From contig FODP01000003.1 of assembly GCA_900110395.1 (NCBI GenBank), forward strand, positions 310,001 through 374,000: DNA of 64,000 nt. The letters run 5' to 3'. Below, in pieces: positions 1-7,540 of the stretch. The notes under the pieces were generated by a model. It saw nothing but the letters and a program-made list of their open reading frames with translations, made no database searches and was not told the DNA's origin. Position 1 is the first letter of the stretch; each line of letters begins with the position of its first letter. This DNA is from Rhodospirillales bacterium URHD0017. Its GTDB lineage: Bacteria; Pseudomonadota; Alphaproteobacteria; Reyranellales; Reyranellaceae. Made by a program: the position numbers and the translations under genes.

Positions 1-277
1 CGTGCCCGATGTGCCGACCTTCAAGGAAAGCGGACTGGAGGGCGTCGACGTCTCGAGCGTCTGGGGCCTGCATGCGCCGCCAGGCACACCGATCGAAATC
101 CGCCGCGCCGTGCGCGACGCCATCGCCGCCGTGATGCGCGACCCCGAGGTCGCCAAGCAGCTTGCCGACCGCGGCTATCAGACGATCGCCGGCACGCCGG
201 ACGAGCACCAGGCGCAGACCAACGCCCTGGTCAACCAGTGGATGGAGGTCGGCAAGAAGGTGAATTTGAAGGAATAG
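1..277 (+). CDS. Tripartite tricarboxylate transporter (Bug/TctC) substrate-binding receptor, C-terminal part
   Basis: This is the last 91 residues of a periplasmic receptor of the Bug/TctC family, which delivers carboxylates to TctAB-type transporters or to sensors. The visible part has the family's late segments: a VPTFKESG motif, a WGLHAPPGTP loop followed by the long helix that ends in VMRDPEV, and a terminal helix. The reading frame is open to the window edge, so the start and signal peptide lie outside. The partner transport genes are not visible, which is common for orphan Bug receptors. The substrate cannot be read. Confidence 0.88.
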   Translation, partial: VPDVPTFKESGLEGVDVSSVWGLHAPPGTPIEIRRAVRDAIAAVMRDPEVAKQLADRGYQTIAGTPDEHQAQTNALVNQWMEVGKKVNLKE

Positions 278-283
278 TCTTTT

Positions 284-326
284 CCTCTCCAGCGGAGCTG
301 GGGAGGTGTCGGCGTCTTACGCCGAC
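284..326. terminator. Two tandem hairpins after the tctC-type gene
   Basis: Seven bases after the stop codon, positions 284-293 pair with 297-306 (10 bp, one G-T pair, loop GGA). Directly after that, GTCGGCGT at 308-315 pairs perfectly with 319-326 (loop CTT). There is no U-tract. The pair could end transcription from both sides, because a leftward operon ends at 377. Their GGGGAGG...GGAGGGG flanks also resemble dispersed palindromic intergenic repeats of alphaproteobacteria. Confidence 0.5.
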
Positions 327-376
327 GGAGGGGTCATGAGTCACGCCTGAGGAAGCGTGGGGAGGAAGGCGATTGG

Positions 377-1279
377 TCAGCCGGCCTTCGCGAGGTCGAT
401 GGCGCGGCGGTACATGGTCATCGCCGCTTCGGGCGTGTTGTAGCCGGCATGCGACGTCAGCGTGACATTGGCGAGCTTCAGCAGCGGCTCGTTCGGATCG
501 ACCGGCTCCTTGGCAAATACGTCGGTCGCGTAGTGCCCGACATGGCCCGACTTCAGGAGCTCGATCAGGGCCGGCTCGTCGACGACGCCGGCGCGGGCGG
601 TGTTGACGACGATGACGCCCTTCTTCGCCTTCCGGAGCCTGGCGCGATCGAGGAAGCCCTTCGTCTGGTCGTTGAGACCAAGGTGCAGGCTCACGATGTC
701 AGACTGCTTCAGGAGCTCGTCGATGTCGACCATCGGCACCTTGGCGTCAGGGCGCGGCGAACGGTTCCAGGCGACGACCTTGAGGCCGATGCCGCCGGCA
801 ATGCGCGCCATCTCGCGGCCGATGCCGCCCAGCCCGACCACGCCCAGCGTCTTGCCGCGCAGCTCCATCCCCTGCATCGGTCGCCAGCCGCCGCCCTGCA
901 TCAGGGCATGCATGGTACCGATGTGGCGGGCGGCGGCGAACACCAGGCCCATCGCATGCTCGGCCACTGTCGTGTCGCCGTAGCCCGAGATGGTCGAGAC
1001 TTTTATGCCGACCTTCGCCGCCGCCGCGAGATCGACGAAGCTCGCCGCGCCGGTCCCCAGGAACACGATGTGCTTCAGCCCGGTACAGCGCCTCAGCGTC
1101 TCCTCGTTGAAGTAGGTCGCGTCGTTGATGACGGTGTCGTAGCCCTCGATCAGCTTGGGAATGGCATCGGCAGCGACCGACCCCATGTTGACCTTCACCG
1201 GAATGTCGGACGGGCCGTGGACCTTCTTCCAGACGGTGTCGATGTCGGGCGTCGAATCGATGAACAAAGTCTTGGGCAT
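377..1279 (-). CDS. D-2-hydroxyacid dehydrogenase, NAD-binding family
   Basis: A 300-residue protein of the D-isomer-specific 2-hydroxyacid dehydrogenase family, which interconverts 2-oxoacids and D-2-hydroxyacids with NAD(P)H. The dinucleotide-binding motif is GVVGLGGIGRE, followed by the NTARAGVVDE segment that carries the catalytic-loop Glu and by a late His in LTSHAGYNTPE. The start is the ATG at 1279, because the open frame upstream (to 1600) runs through the neighbouring gene. It is the last gene of a five-gene leftward operon and begins 7 bp after the flavin oxidoreductase. The exact substrate is unknown. Confidence 0.88.
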   Translation of the reverse strand: MPKTLFIDSTPDIDTVWKKVHGPSDIPVKVNMGSVAADAIPKLIEGYDTVINDATYFNEETLRRCTGLKHIVFLGTGAASFVDLAAAAKVGIKVSTISGYGDTTVAEHAMGLVFAAARHIGTMHALMQGGGWRPMQGMELRGKTLGVVGLGGIGREMARIAGGIGLKVVAWNRSPRPDAKVPMVDIDELLKQSDIVSLHLGLNDQTKGFLDRARLRKAKKGVIVVNTARAGVVDEPALIELLKSGHVGHYATDVFAKEPVDPNEPLLKLANVTLTSHAGYNTPEAAMTMYRRAIDLAKAG

Positions 1280-1286
1280 CACACTC

Positions 1287-2288
1287 TCAACGTAGTTGTT
1301 CGACGACGCGGCCCAACCGCTCCAGGGTGCGCACCGCCGCCTTCTGATCCAACCCCGGCCACTGCACGCGCACCAGGATATGGTCGGTGCCGGTGTGCTC
1401 GCCGTAGCGGCCGATCTGCTCGACCACCTCGTTCTGCGAACCGATGATGAAGCGGTTGGCCGCGAACTTGTCGAAGTCGGCGCGGATGCGGTCGCCAGGC
1501 ACGAAGCCCGAGGCACTGCCCCAGCTGGCATAGGCCTCGTACTTGAAGGACAGCGGCTCGCGCACCTCGTCCAGGGCTTTTCCGGTCCCGCTGCCGACAT
1601 GGCATTCGCGGATGATCGGGAACTCCTTCGCCGGCGCCAGGCCGGCGGCGGCGCGCGTCTCGCGGAACAAGGCGCCGAGCTTCTTCACGCCCTCCTCGCT
1701 CACCAACGGCGATGGCATCCAGGCGTCGGCGAGCTTGGCGGCACGCGCGACCGGCGCCTCGGAATCGCCCGCCATCCAGATCGGCGGACCGCCGGGCTGC
1801 TTGGGTTTCAGGCTCGCCTGCACCTTGCTGAGCGTGTGGTAACGACCTTTGTGTTCCACGACATCGTCGCGCCAGAGCTTGCGGATCACCTCGACGCCCT
1901 CGACGAAGCGCGACACGCGCTCCTTCATGGGCACGCCGATGGAATCGAATTCCTCGGGGCGATAACCCAGGCCCAGGCCGATGATGGCGTTGCCGTCGGT
2001 CAACCAGTCGAGCGTCGCCGTCTCCTCGGCCACGATCACCGGATTGAGCAACGGCAGGAGCAGCAGCCCCGGCCCCAGCTGCATGCCCTGGGCCTCTGCG
2101 GCCAGGCGCGACAGCAGGGGCATCGCCTGGAACATCTGGACCGGGCTCGACAGGAAGTGCTGACCGACCATCACCGAGGCAAGCCCGCTCGCCTTGGCCA
2201 CGCGCACCTGCTCGATCAGGTTTTTGAGCTCCGGACCGAGATCGGCGCCCTGCCGCCACTGGGTGTTCATGAAGAGACCGAGCTTCAT
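1287..2288 (-). CDS. LLM-class (luciferase-like) flavin-dependent oxidoreductase
   Basis: A 333-residue TIM-barrel flavoprotein of the bacterial luciferase-like family, which uses reduced FMN or F420. Family marks include the N-terminal KLGLFMNTQW strand, the GQHFLSSP segment, the LLNPVIVAEETATLD stretch and GLGLGYRPEEFD. The length is normal. It is separated from the upstream methylase gene by 24 bp and from the downstream dehydrogenase by 7 bp, so all are probably cotranscribed. The gene company (CitE-like lyase, hydroxyacid dehydrogenase) suggests breakdown of a small organic acid or xenobiotic, but nothing identifies it. Confidence 0.87.
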   Translation of the reverse strand: MKLGLFMNTQWRQGADLGPELKNLIEQVRVAKASGLASVMVGQHFLSSPVQMFQAMPLLSRLAAEAQGMQLGPGLLLLPLLNPVIVAEETATLDWLTDGNAIIGLGLGYRPEEFDSIGVPMKERVSRFVEGVEVIRKLWRDDVVEHKGRYHTLSKVQASLKPKQPGGPPIWMAGDSEAPVARAAKLADAWMPSPLVSEEGVKKLGALFRETRAAAGLAPAKEFPIIRECHVGSGTGKALDEVREPLSFKYEAYASWGSASGFVPGDRIRADFDKFAANRFIIGSQNEVVEQIGRYGEHTGTDHILVRVQWPGLDQKAAVRTLERLGRVVEQLR

Positions 2289-2312
2289 CGCCTCTTTCCT
2301 CCCGCGCTCACT

Positions 2313-3317
2313 CTATCGTCGCCGCGCGACCAGTACATCCCGCCGCTTGATGACGCGGTCGACTCGATGCGCCAGGCGATCGTAGGGTGGCCGGTCGACG
2401 ACCTCGAGGTCGGCGACCTTGCCGACCAGCGCCATCATCTCCTGCCGATCGAAGCGGGTCGAATCCCATGAGAAGGCGATGGCGCCGCCGGAAAGCAGCA
2501 GTTCTGCCCAGCCCGGCAGGCAGTCGGCGAGCAGGCCGTGCAGAGGACCACTGTGCTGGATGCCATAGGGCAGATCGGTGACGATCAGATGCGGCCGCCC
2601 GAAGCCCGCAAGCAGCTCGCGGGTCCGTCCGGCATCGCCAAGGGCCAGCATGCAGCGGCGCACATCGTCGCGGCCGATCTGGAAGAGCCAGCGCCGCGCA
2701 CCGAGCTTGCGCAGGCGCTCCTCCTTGGTGGCGAGAGCGATTCGGTTCTCGCGGCAATACTGGGTGATGAAGCTCGCCGTGCTCTCGATGTCGGTGCGGT
2801 CGACGTCGAGACCGGCAACATCGGCACCCAGCGACAGGGCCGTGAACAACGTGGTCCCGCCGCCGCACAGGGGATCGACGACGTCGAGCGTCGACCAGTC
2901 GGCGCTGTGAAAATCCGACGCGTACTTCGCCATGTTGCAAAGGAAGTGCGTAAAAGCCTCGTTGGTCTTGCCCTTGTAGCGTCGGGTCGCGGCCATGTCG
3001 GGCGAGATGAAGGCGGCGCGCGTGGTCTGGACAGGCCGTAGCAACGGCCCCGCGACATCGCCGATCGCATCGAACAGCTCGAAGACGCCGCCCAGCATCG
3101 CCATGCTGGCCAGCAGTCGCACCGCCTCATCGGTGACCGGCCCCGGCAGATCGAACTGCAGGTAGTCCTGACCCGCGATGCTGCGCAACGACACGTTCTG
3201 CAACCCCGGTCCGATCGGCGAGGCCAACACTTCCGCCTCGGCGAGATCGCGCGCCAGGTTCGAATATTGAGTGCTGCGCTGGGGCGCGAGTTGAGTGACG
3301 ATTCGCGTCGAACTCAT
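2313..3317 (-). CDS. TRM-type RNA/DNA methyltransferase-like protein
   Basis: A 334-residue SAM-dependent methylase-like protein. It has a VVDPLCGGGTT motif I and a TDLPYG motif IV of the (N/D)PPY kind used for N-methylation of bases, as in UPF0020/Trm11-like guanine-N2 methylases. The N-terminal 110 residues lack an obvious THUMP domain. I chose the ATG at 3317 because it overlaps the TGA of the upstream CitE-like gene as ATGA; an in-frame start nine bases earlier is also possible. The target RNA is unknown, and a methylase in a catabolic operon is unexpected. Confidence 0.75.
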   Translation of the reverse strand: MSSTRIVTQLAPQRSTQYSNLARDLAEAEVLASPIGPGLQNVSLRSIAGQDYLQFDLPGPVTDEAVRLLASMAMLGGVFELFDAIGDVAGPLLRPVQTTRAAFISPDMAATRRYKGKTNEAFTHFLCNMAKYASDFHSADWSTLDVVDPLCGGGTTLFTALSLGADVAGLDVDRTDIESTASFITQYCRENRIALATKEERLRKLGARRWLFQIGRDDVRRCMLALGDAGRTRELLAGFGRPHLIVTDLPYGIQHSGPLHGLLADCLPGWAELLLSGGAIAFSWDSTRFDRQEMMALVGKVADLEVVDRPPYDRLAHRVDRVIKRRDVLVARRR

Positions 3318-4189
3318 CGCGCCCACGAAGCAGCGCGCTCGAGCAGCCGCCGGGCGCGGATGACGACCGGCAGGTCGATCATGCTGCCTTCGAAGGCCAC
3401 GGCCCCTGCCCCGGCGGCCGCGGCAGCATCGAAGGCCGCGATCAGCCGACGGGCACGATCGAGCTCGACATCCGAGGCGCCGTACTCCTCGTTGATGATC
3501 GGCACATGCGCGGGATGGATGCAGGATGCGGTGGTGAAGCCCAGCGCCCGGCCGCGCTTCAGGCCCGCCCGATAGGAGTCCAGGTCGTTGATATTGGCGA
3601 GCTGGCCCATCGAGCCCATGGGCAGGATGCCGGCCGTCCGCGCCGCGGCAAGGCCATGCATGGCGAAGACGTACATGCTGTCGGCCGAGGGGGTGGCGCC
3701 GAGCTCGGTCGCCATGTCCTCGCCGCCCACCGACATGCCGGCCATGCGAGGCTCGGCAGCGATGGCATAGAGATGCGGCAGCGCCGCCGGCGACTCGATC
3801 AGGGCAAGGAAGCGCGTGTGTCCGATCGGCATGCCCAGTGCCGCTTCGCGATCCGTGACCAGCTCGGCGAGCAGCCGGACATGCTCGGGCCCCATGACCT
3901 TGGGCAGCATCAGGGCCGCGACACCGGGCATGACGGAGGCCGCGATATCGGCGACGGCGAGATCGATGGGCCGGTTGATGCGCACCACGACATCGGCGCC
4001 TTTCTGCGCGACACGCGGCACGGCGGCAGGCAGTGCTGCGCGGGCGTCCACCTTGCGCGTCGGCAGGATCGAGTCCTCGAGATCGAGGATGATGGCATCG
4101 GCGCCGCGCTCATGCGCCTTGGCAAGAAAGCGTTCCGAGAGTACCGGCACGAACAGCAGCGATCGCCAGGAGGGATTCGGCCGGGTCAT
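3314..4189 (-). CDS. HpcH/HpaI aldolase / CitE-like CoA-ester lyase
   Basis: A 291-residue TIM-barrel protein of the CitE (citrate lyase beta, malyl/citramalyl-CoA lyase) family. The N-terminus carries the typical RSLLFVPV segment and the ADAIILDLEDS metal-binding strand; VVVRINR and a conserved SVGGEDMA segment follow. CitE-like proteins cleave or hydrolyse beta-hydroxyacyl-CoA esters. The ATG at 4189 fits the family N-terminus better than the in-frame codon 18 bases upstream. It is 14 bp after the SGNH-like gene and overlaps the next gene by an ATGA. Confidence 0.87.
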   Translation of the reverse strand: MTRPNPSWRSLLFVPVLSERFLAKAHERGADAIILDLEDSILPTRKVDARAALPAAVPRVAQKGADVVVRINRPIDLAVADIAASVMPGVAALMLPKVMGPEHVRLLAELVTDREAALGMPIGHTRFLALIESPAALPHLYAIAAEPRMAGMSVGGEDMATELGATPSADSMYVFAMHGLAAARTAGILPMGSMGQLANINDLDSYRAGLKRGRALGFTTASCIHPAHVPIINEEYGASDVELDRARRLIAAFDAAAAAGAGAVAFEGSMIDLPVVIRARRLLERAASWAR

Positions 4190-4203
4190 TTGATGTTCTC
4201 CAA

Positions 4204-5469
4204 TCAACGGGTTGCGTCCTGCTTGCGCTTCAGGCCCCAGGCAGCCGCCACATCGGCGGCGACTCGCCTGGCCATCAAGCGATAGCCCAAGCTTTCACCG
4301 AACGGCGAGCGCAAAAGATGGGAGCCGTCGGCATAGACGGTTTCCCTGACGTCGACGAACAGGTCGCCGAGGTCGAAGACGGCCAGGCCCCTGTCCCGTT
4401 GGCACATCACCCCGTCGACCATGCGCCGATAGAGTTTGAGATACGAGAGGTCGCCCACGACGGCCCGCTCTTCGGCCGTCAACGTCTTGCCGTAAGCGGG
4501 GACGGGCTGAAAAAAGTAGGCCGTCTTGATGTCGTAGTCGCGCGCCAGGACCTCCATGGCCCGGTTGTATTTGTCCAAAAGCTCGAGCTGGACCGCAAAG
4601 ATGCGCTCGCCGTCGCCCGCGATGTCGGCCGGCAGGGCGAACAGGCTCTCAAGCGTCGTGCGCTTGCCCGATTTCAAGCCGCTCCGGCCCTTGGCCAGGG
4701 CCTCCAGAGTCCGGAAGAGCAGATAGGCCGCGTGCGACTGCCCCAGCATCGGATCGCTCGCCACGCTGCCGGCGACGCGGCCCAGCACCCAGCCGATGGC
4801 CGCGTCGCCGAAATTGTCGTCGGCGACCAGGGGATTGACCGCGAGGAAGTTGTTGACCGGATATTCCAGCCGCTCGCGCTCCCAGGGACGGAACAGGTAG
4901 AAGTCGTTCATGCCCCCGAGCGTGATCACCGCGTCGAGCGCCTGGGCGTTCAGGGCGAAAAGGATGAAGGGCTGCGGCTGCTTCCATGCACCGTCGCCGC
5001 CGTTCAGCACCCAGAACGGCTGGCCGTTCGGGCTCTCGTATTCGTTGTTCAGCTCCTCCTCGAGGTAGCGCGGCGCCGGCCACGGATCGAGCTGGGCAAG
5101 CTGGGCCGCCACCGAGCCACCGGTCAGCAGGATGGTGTAGCTGTCAGGACGCTTCAGCAGCGGGTAGTTGTCGTTGAACAGGCCGACGTTGTTGATGTTC
5201 TTCAGCCCGCACGGCTGGCTGGCGTGATGGACGAAGCCGACATAGGGATGGGGATAGAGATTGTCGACGTAGCGGCAGCGGGTGCCGCGCGTCAGGTCGC
5301 GCACGTAGGTGTTCTGGGTGCGCTCGAACAGTTCGGCGACCGGCGTATAGCGGCCGTCCTCGACCATCATCCAGAGGATCGCCAGACCTTCGACAGCCGC
5401 CAGCGACAGCGCAATGCCAATCACGGCCGAAATGACGCCGAAGAGGCGGCGTTTGATCCTGTCTTTCAT
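4204..5469 (-). CDS. Membrane-anchored SGNH/GDSL-hydrolase-like protein
   Basis: A 421-residue protein with one N-terminal membrane helix (about residues 10-33) and an exported domain. SGNH-type marks are LLTGGSVAAQ (nucleophile Ser block), GGMNDFYLF (Asn block) and a C-terminal DGSHLL (Asp-x-x-His). Such proteins are esterases or acetyl-transfer partners acting on envelope polysaccharides. The start at 5469 is set by the basic KDRIKRR n-region before the helix; the longer open frame has no membrane-protein logic. It is the first gene of the five-gene leftward operon, which runs to 377. Confidence 0.72.
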   Translation of the reverse strand: MKDRIKRRLFGVISAVIGIALSLAAVEGLAILWMMVEDGRYTPVAELFERTQNTYVRDLTRGTRCRYVDNLYPHPYVGFVHHASQPCGLKNINNVGLFNDNYPLLKRPDSYTILLTGGSVAAQLAQLDPWPAPRYLEEELNNEYESPNGQPFWVLNGGDGAWKQPQPFILFALNAQALDAVITLGGMNDFYLFRPWERERLEYPVNNFLAVNPLVADDNFGDAAIGWVLGRVAGSVASDPMLGQSHAAYLLFRTLEALAKGRSGLKSGKRTTLESLFALPADIAGDGERIFAVQLELLDKYNRAMEVLARDYDIKTAYFFQPVPAYGKTLTAEERAVVGDLSYLKLYRRMVDGVMCQRDRGLAVFDLGDLFVDVRETVYADGSHLLRSPFGESLGYRLMARRVAADVAAAWGLKRKQDATR

Positions 5470-5864
5470 CTGCGCGCGTCTAGGATTGCCTACCACACAC
5501 GCCCGCGTACCCGGGTCGACCTCGAACCACGAAGCCTTTGCCGCTCCGCAAGCCCACACTCAAGGGCAATTTCTATCCGAAGACAAATCGGCGACGTATG
5601 TCCCGCAGCGGGCAGCGCCAACCCTGCAGCGGACAACCTTCCGTTGAAGAGAGAGCTTCCGGACGTCGCTGTTGTCCGGCTTCCGACAAAATTTCGCACC
5701 GATTGAACGTAGAACGGACGGGAGCCGGCTGGTGGAATATTGCCCAGCGTGTTGCTTTATGGCCACACCACGTCGAAGTCACGGCCGCTATACGGCAAAA
5801 CTGCAGCCAAATCCTCTCGCCCCGTGTAACATGTCCCGGAAACACATAACGAGGAGGTACACGG
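5470..5864. other. Intergenic region between the leftward operon and ompA-like gene
   Basis: These 395 bases separate two divergent genes and should hold both promoters. Overlapping short open frames on both strands lack family features and convincing ribosome sites. A strong Shine-Dalgarno (GAGGAGG, 5850-5856) precedes the ompA-like gene. I found no exact EcfG site and no RNA gene. Confidence 0.5.
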
Positions 5865-6836
5865 ATGAAGAAGGCTTTGTTCGTTGCAGGCGCCCTGGTT
5901 GCCCTACCCTCGATGGGTCATGCACAGGAATTCGCACCGTTACCGGGTTTCTACATCGGCGCCGGCGCTGGCGCGGTGTGGTACCTCAGCAGCACGACGT
6001 CGGTGGGCGGATCGTTCAGCAGCACGACGGGTTTCCTGGCCGACGTCGTCGCCGGCTATGACTTCGTCGGTCCGCGCGTCGAGCTTGAAGTCGGCTTCGG
6101 CTTCATCCCCTTCACGGCCAACCTGGCCGGCACCGCCGCGCGATCCAACTTCAGCGGCGACGCCCACCAGCTGCACGTGATGGGCAAGGTCCTCTACGAT
6201 TTCATTCCAGCGTCGACCATCACGCCCTACATCGGCGCCGGCGCGGGCGTCGCGTTCGTCGACGGCAACACCTTCCTGCAGAACACGGTGTTCGCCTACG
6301 AGGGCATCCTCGGCGTGGGCTACAACATCGACAGCCAGTGGCGCGTCGCCCTCGAAGGCCGCTACGTCGGCACCACCACTGCCAACGTCGTCATCAACGG
6401 CGTGAATGTCGGGGTGAACAACTCCAACATCGTCGCGATGGTCTATGGCCAGTACAAGTTCGCACCGCCCGTCTCGGCCCCGCCGCCCGCACCGGCGCCG
6501 GCGACGCCGCCCTCCTTCATGGTGTTCTTCGACTGGGACAGATCGGACCTGTCGGAGGCCTCGCTGAACGTCGTCCGGCAAGCCGCCGGCGCCTACAAGA
6601 GCAAGGGCAGCGCCCGCATCCGCGCGACCGGCCACACCGATACGTCGGGGCCCGAGGCCTACAACATGGCGCTGTCGCTGCGGCGTGCGAATGCGGTCAA
6701 GAATGCGCTCGTGCGCGAGGGCGTGCCGGCCGCCGCCATCGCGGTGATCGGCCGCGGCGAGCAGGGCCTGCTGGTCCAGACCGCCGACGGCGTGCGCGAG
6801 CCGCAGAACCGGCGCGTCGAGATCGTCATCGAATAG
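5865..6836 (+). CDS. OmpA-family outer membrane protein
   Basis: A 323-residue protein with a clear signal peptide (cleavage after GHA, residue 20). An eight-strand beta-barrel region follows (about 25-200, aromatic-rich strands such as GFYIGAGAG), then a Pro/Ala linker (about 203-220) and a C-terminal OmpA domain that binds peptidoglycan. The OmpA domain shows ATGHTDTSGPEAYN, the LRRANAVKNAL helix and terminal NRRVEIVIE. It anchors the outer membrane to the cell wall. An excellent ribosome site precedes the ATG. It is transcribed alone; a hairpin at 6852-6884 follows. Confidence 0.93.
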   Translation: MKKALFVAGALVALPSMGHAQEFAPLPGFYIGAGAGAVWYLSSTTSVGGSFSSTTGFLADVVAGYDFVGPRVELEVGFGFIPFTANLAGTAARSNFSGDAHQLHVMGKVLYDFIPASTITPYIGAGAGVAFVDGNTFLQNTVFAYEGILGVGYNIDSQWRVALEGRYVGTTTANVVINGVNVGVNNSNIVAMVYGQYKFAPPVSAPPPAPAPATPPSFMVFFDWDRSDLSEASLNVVRQAAGAYKSKGSARIRATGHTDTSGPEAYNMALSLRRANAVKNALVREGVPAAAIAVIGRGEQGLLVQTADGVREPQNRRVEIVIE

Positions 6837-6851
6837 GCGTTGGATCGAACG

Positions 6852-6884
6852 GGGACTGCGCGACAGATCTGGTCGCTCAGTCCC
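6852..6884. terminator. Long hairpin between convergent genes
   Basis: GGGACTG-C-GCGAC (6852-6864) pairs with GTCGC-T-CAGTCCC (6872-6884), giving 12 base pairs around one mismatch and a 7-base loop. It lies between the ompA-like stop and the end of the leftward secreted-protein gene, whose stop codon is inside the hairpin. It could therefore act as a terminator in both directions. There is no clear U-tract. Confidence 0.55.
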
Positions 6885-7461
6885 TGACCTTGACGGCGTC
6901 TGCGACGAACTCGGCCTCGCTCGTCGGTATCGGCGTCGCAGTCTCGCGGCAGAATGCGGCGCCAAGGATCCAGTTCAGCTGCCCCGGACTGCCCGAACCA
7001 TTGCGCACGAAGCCAATGCATTGACGCTGGGCTTTCTGGAACGTCACGTAGTGATCGCCGGCCCTGCTGCCGGTCAAGGCCCAGCCGCCGGCGCCTGTCG
7101 TGACGTTCTTGAGTGCATCCGCGGTTCTGAGCCAATCCACCGCGCCCGAGTTCGCAACGGGACTGAGCCCACCGACGCCGTGCGCCGCCACCAGACGGTA
7201 CAAGCCGATGGCAAACTCGCTTTTCGTATCGGTGTAGGTGAGGCGCCAGCTCTGTACGTTGCCGATGCGGAACGTGCGGACATTCGACGTCCAGCACCGG
7301 TTGAACGGCACGCCATAAACGGGAGCCGTGGCGCAGGGTATTTCATTGGTGAAGACCCAGGAGTCCTGGGCGTGAACCGTCGCGGCGGTGCCGCCAGCGA
7401 CCAGCGCTGCAAGCGACATCAGCAATGGCTTGAGCCCGCCACCAAATTGTTTCCACTTCAA
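6877..7461 (-). CDS. Secreted protein of unknown function
   Basis: A 194-residue protein with a signal peptide (hydrophobic stretch about 12-30, AHA-like end at VHAQ). The mature part has six cysteines and is rich in Trp and Tyr (for example NRCWTSNVRTFRIGN), suggesting a small disulfide-bonded periplasmic beta domain. I do not recognise the family. It lies 79 bp after the T6SS kinase gene on the same strand and could be cotranscribed with it, but nothing else ties it to secretion. Confidence 0.7.
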   Translation of the reverse strand: MKWKQFGGGLKPLLMSLAALVAGGTAATVHAQDSWVFTNEIPCATAPVYGVPFNRCWTSNVRTFRIGNVQSWRLTYTDTKSEFAIGLYRLVAAHGVGGLSPVANSGAVDWLRTADALKNVTTGAGGWALTGSRAGDHYVTFQKAQRQCIGFVRNGSGSPGQLNWILGAAFCRETATPIPTSEAEFVADAVKVRD

Positions 7462-7540
7462 GTGACAAGCTCCCGATCCGCGCCAGCAGCGAGAAAAACA
7501 ATCACACAGATTCTCGGCTTCAGCAATCTTGGCGCAACGA

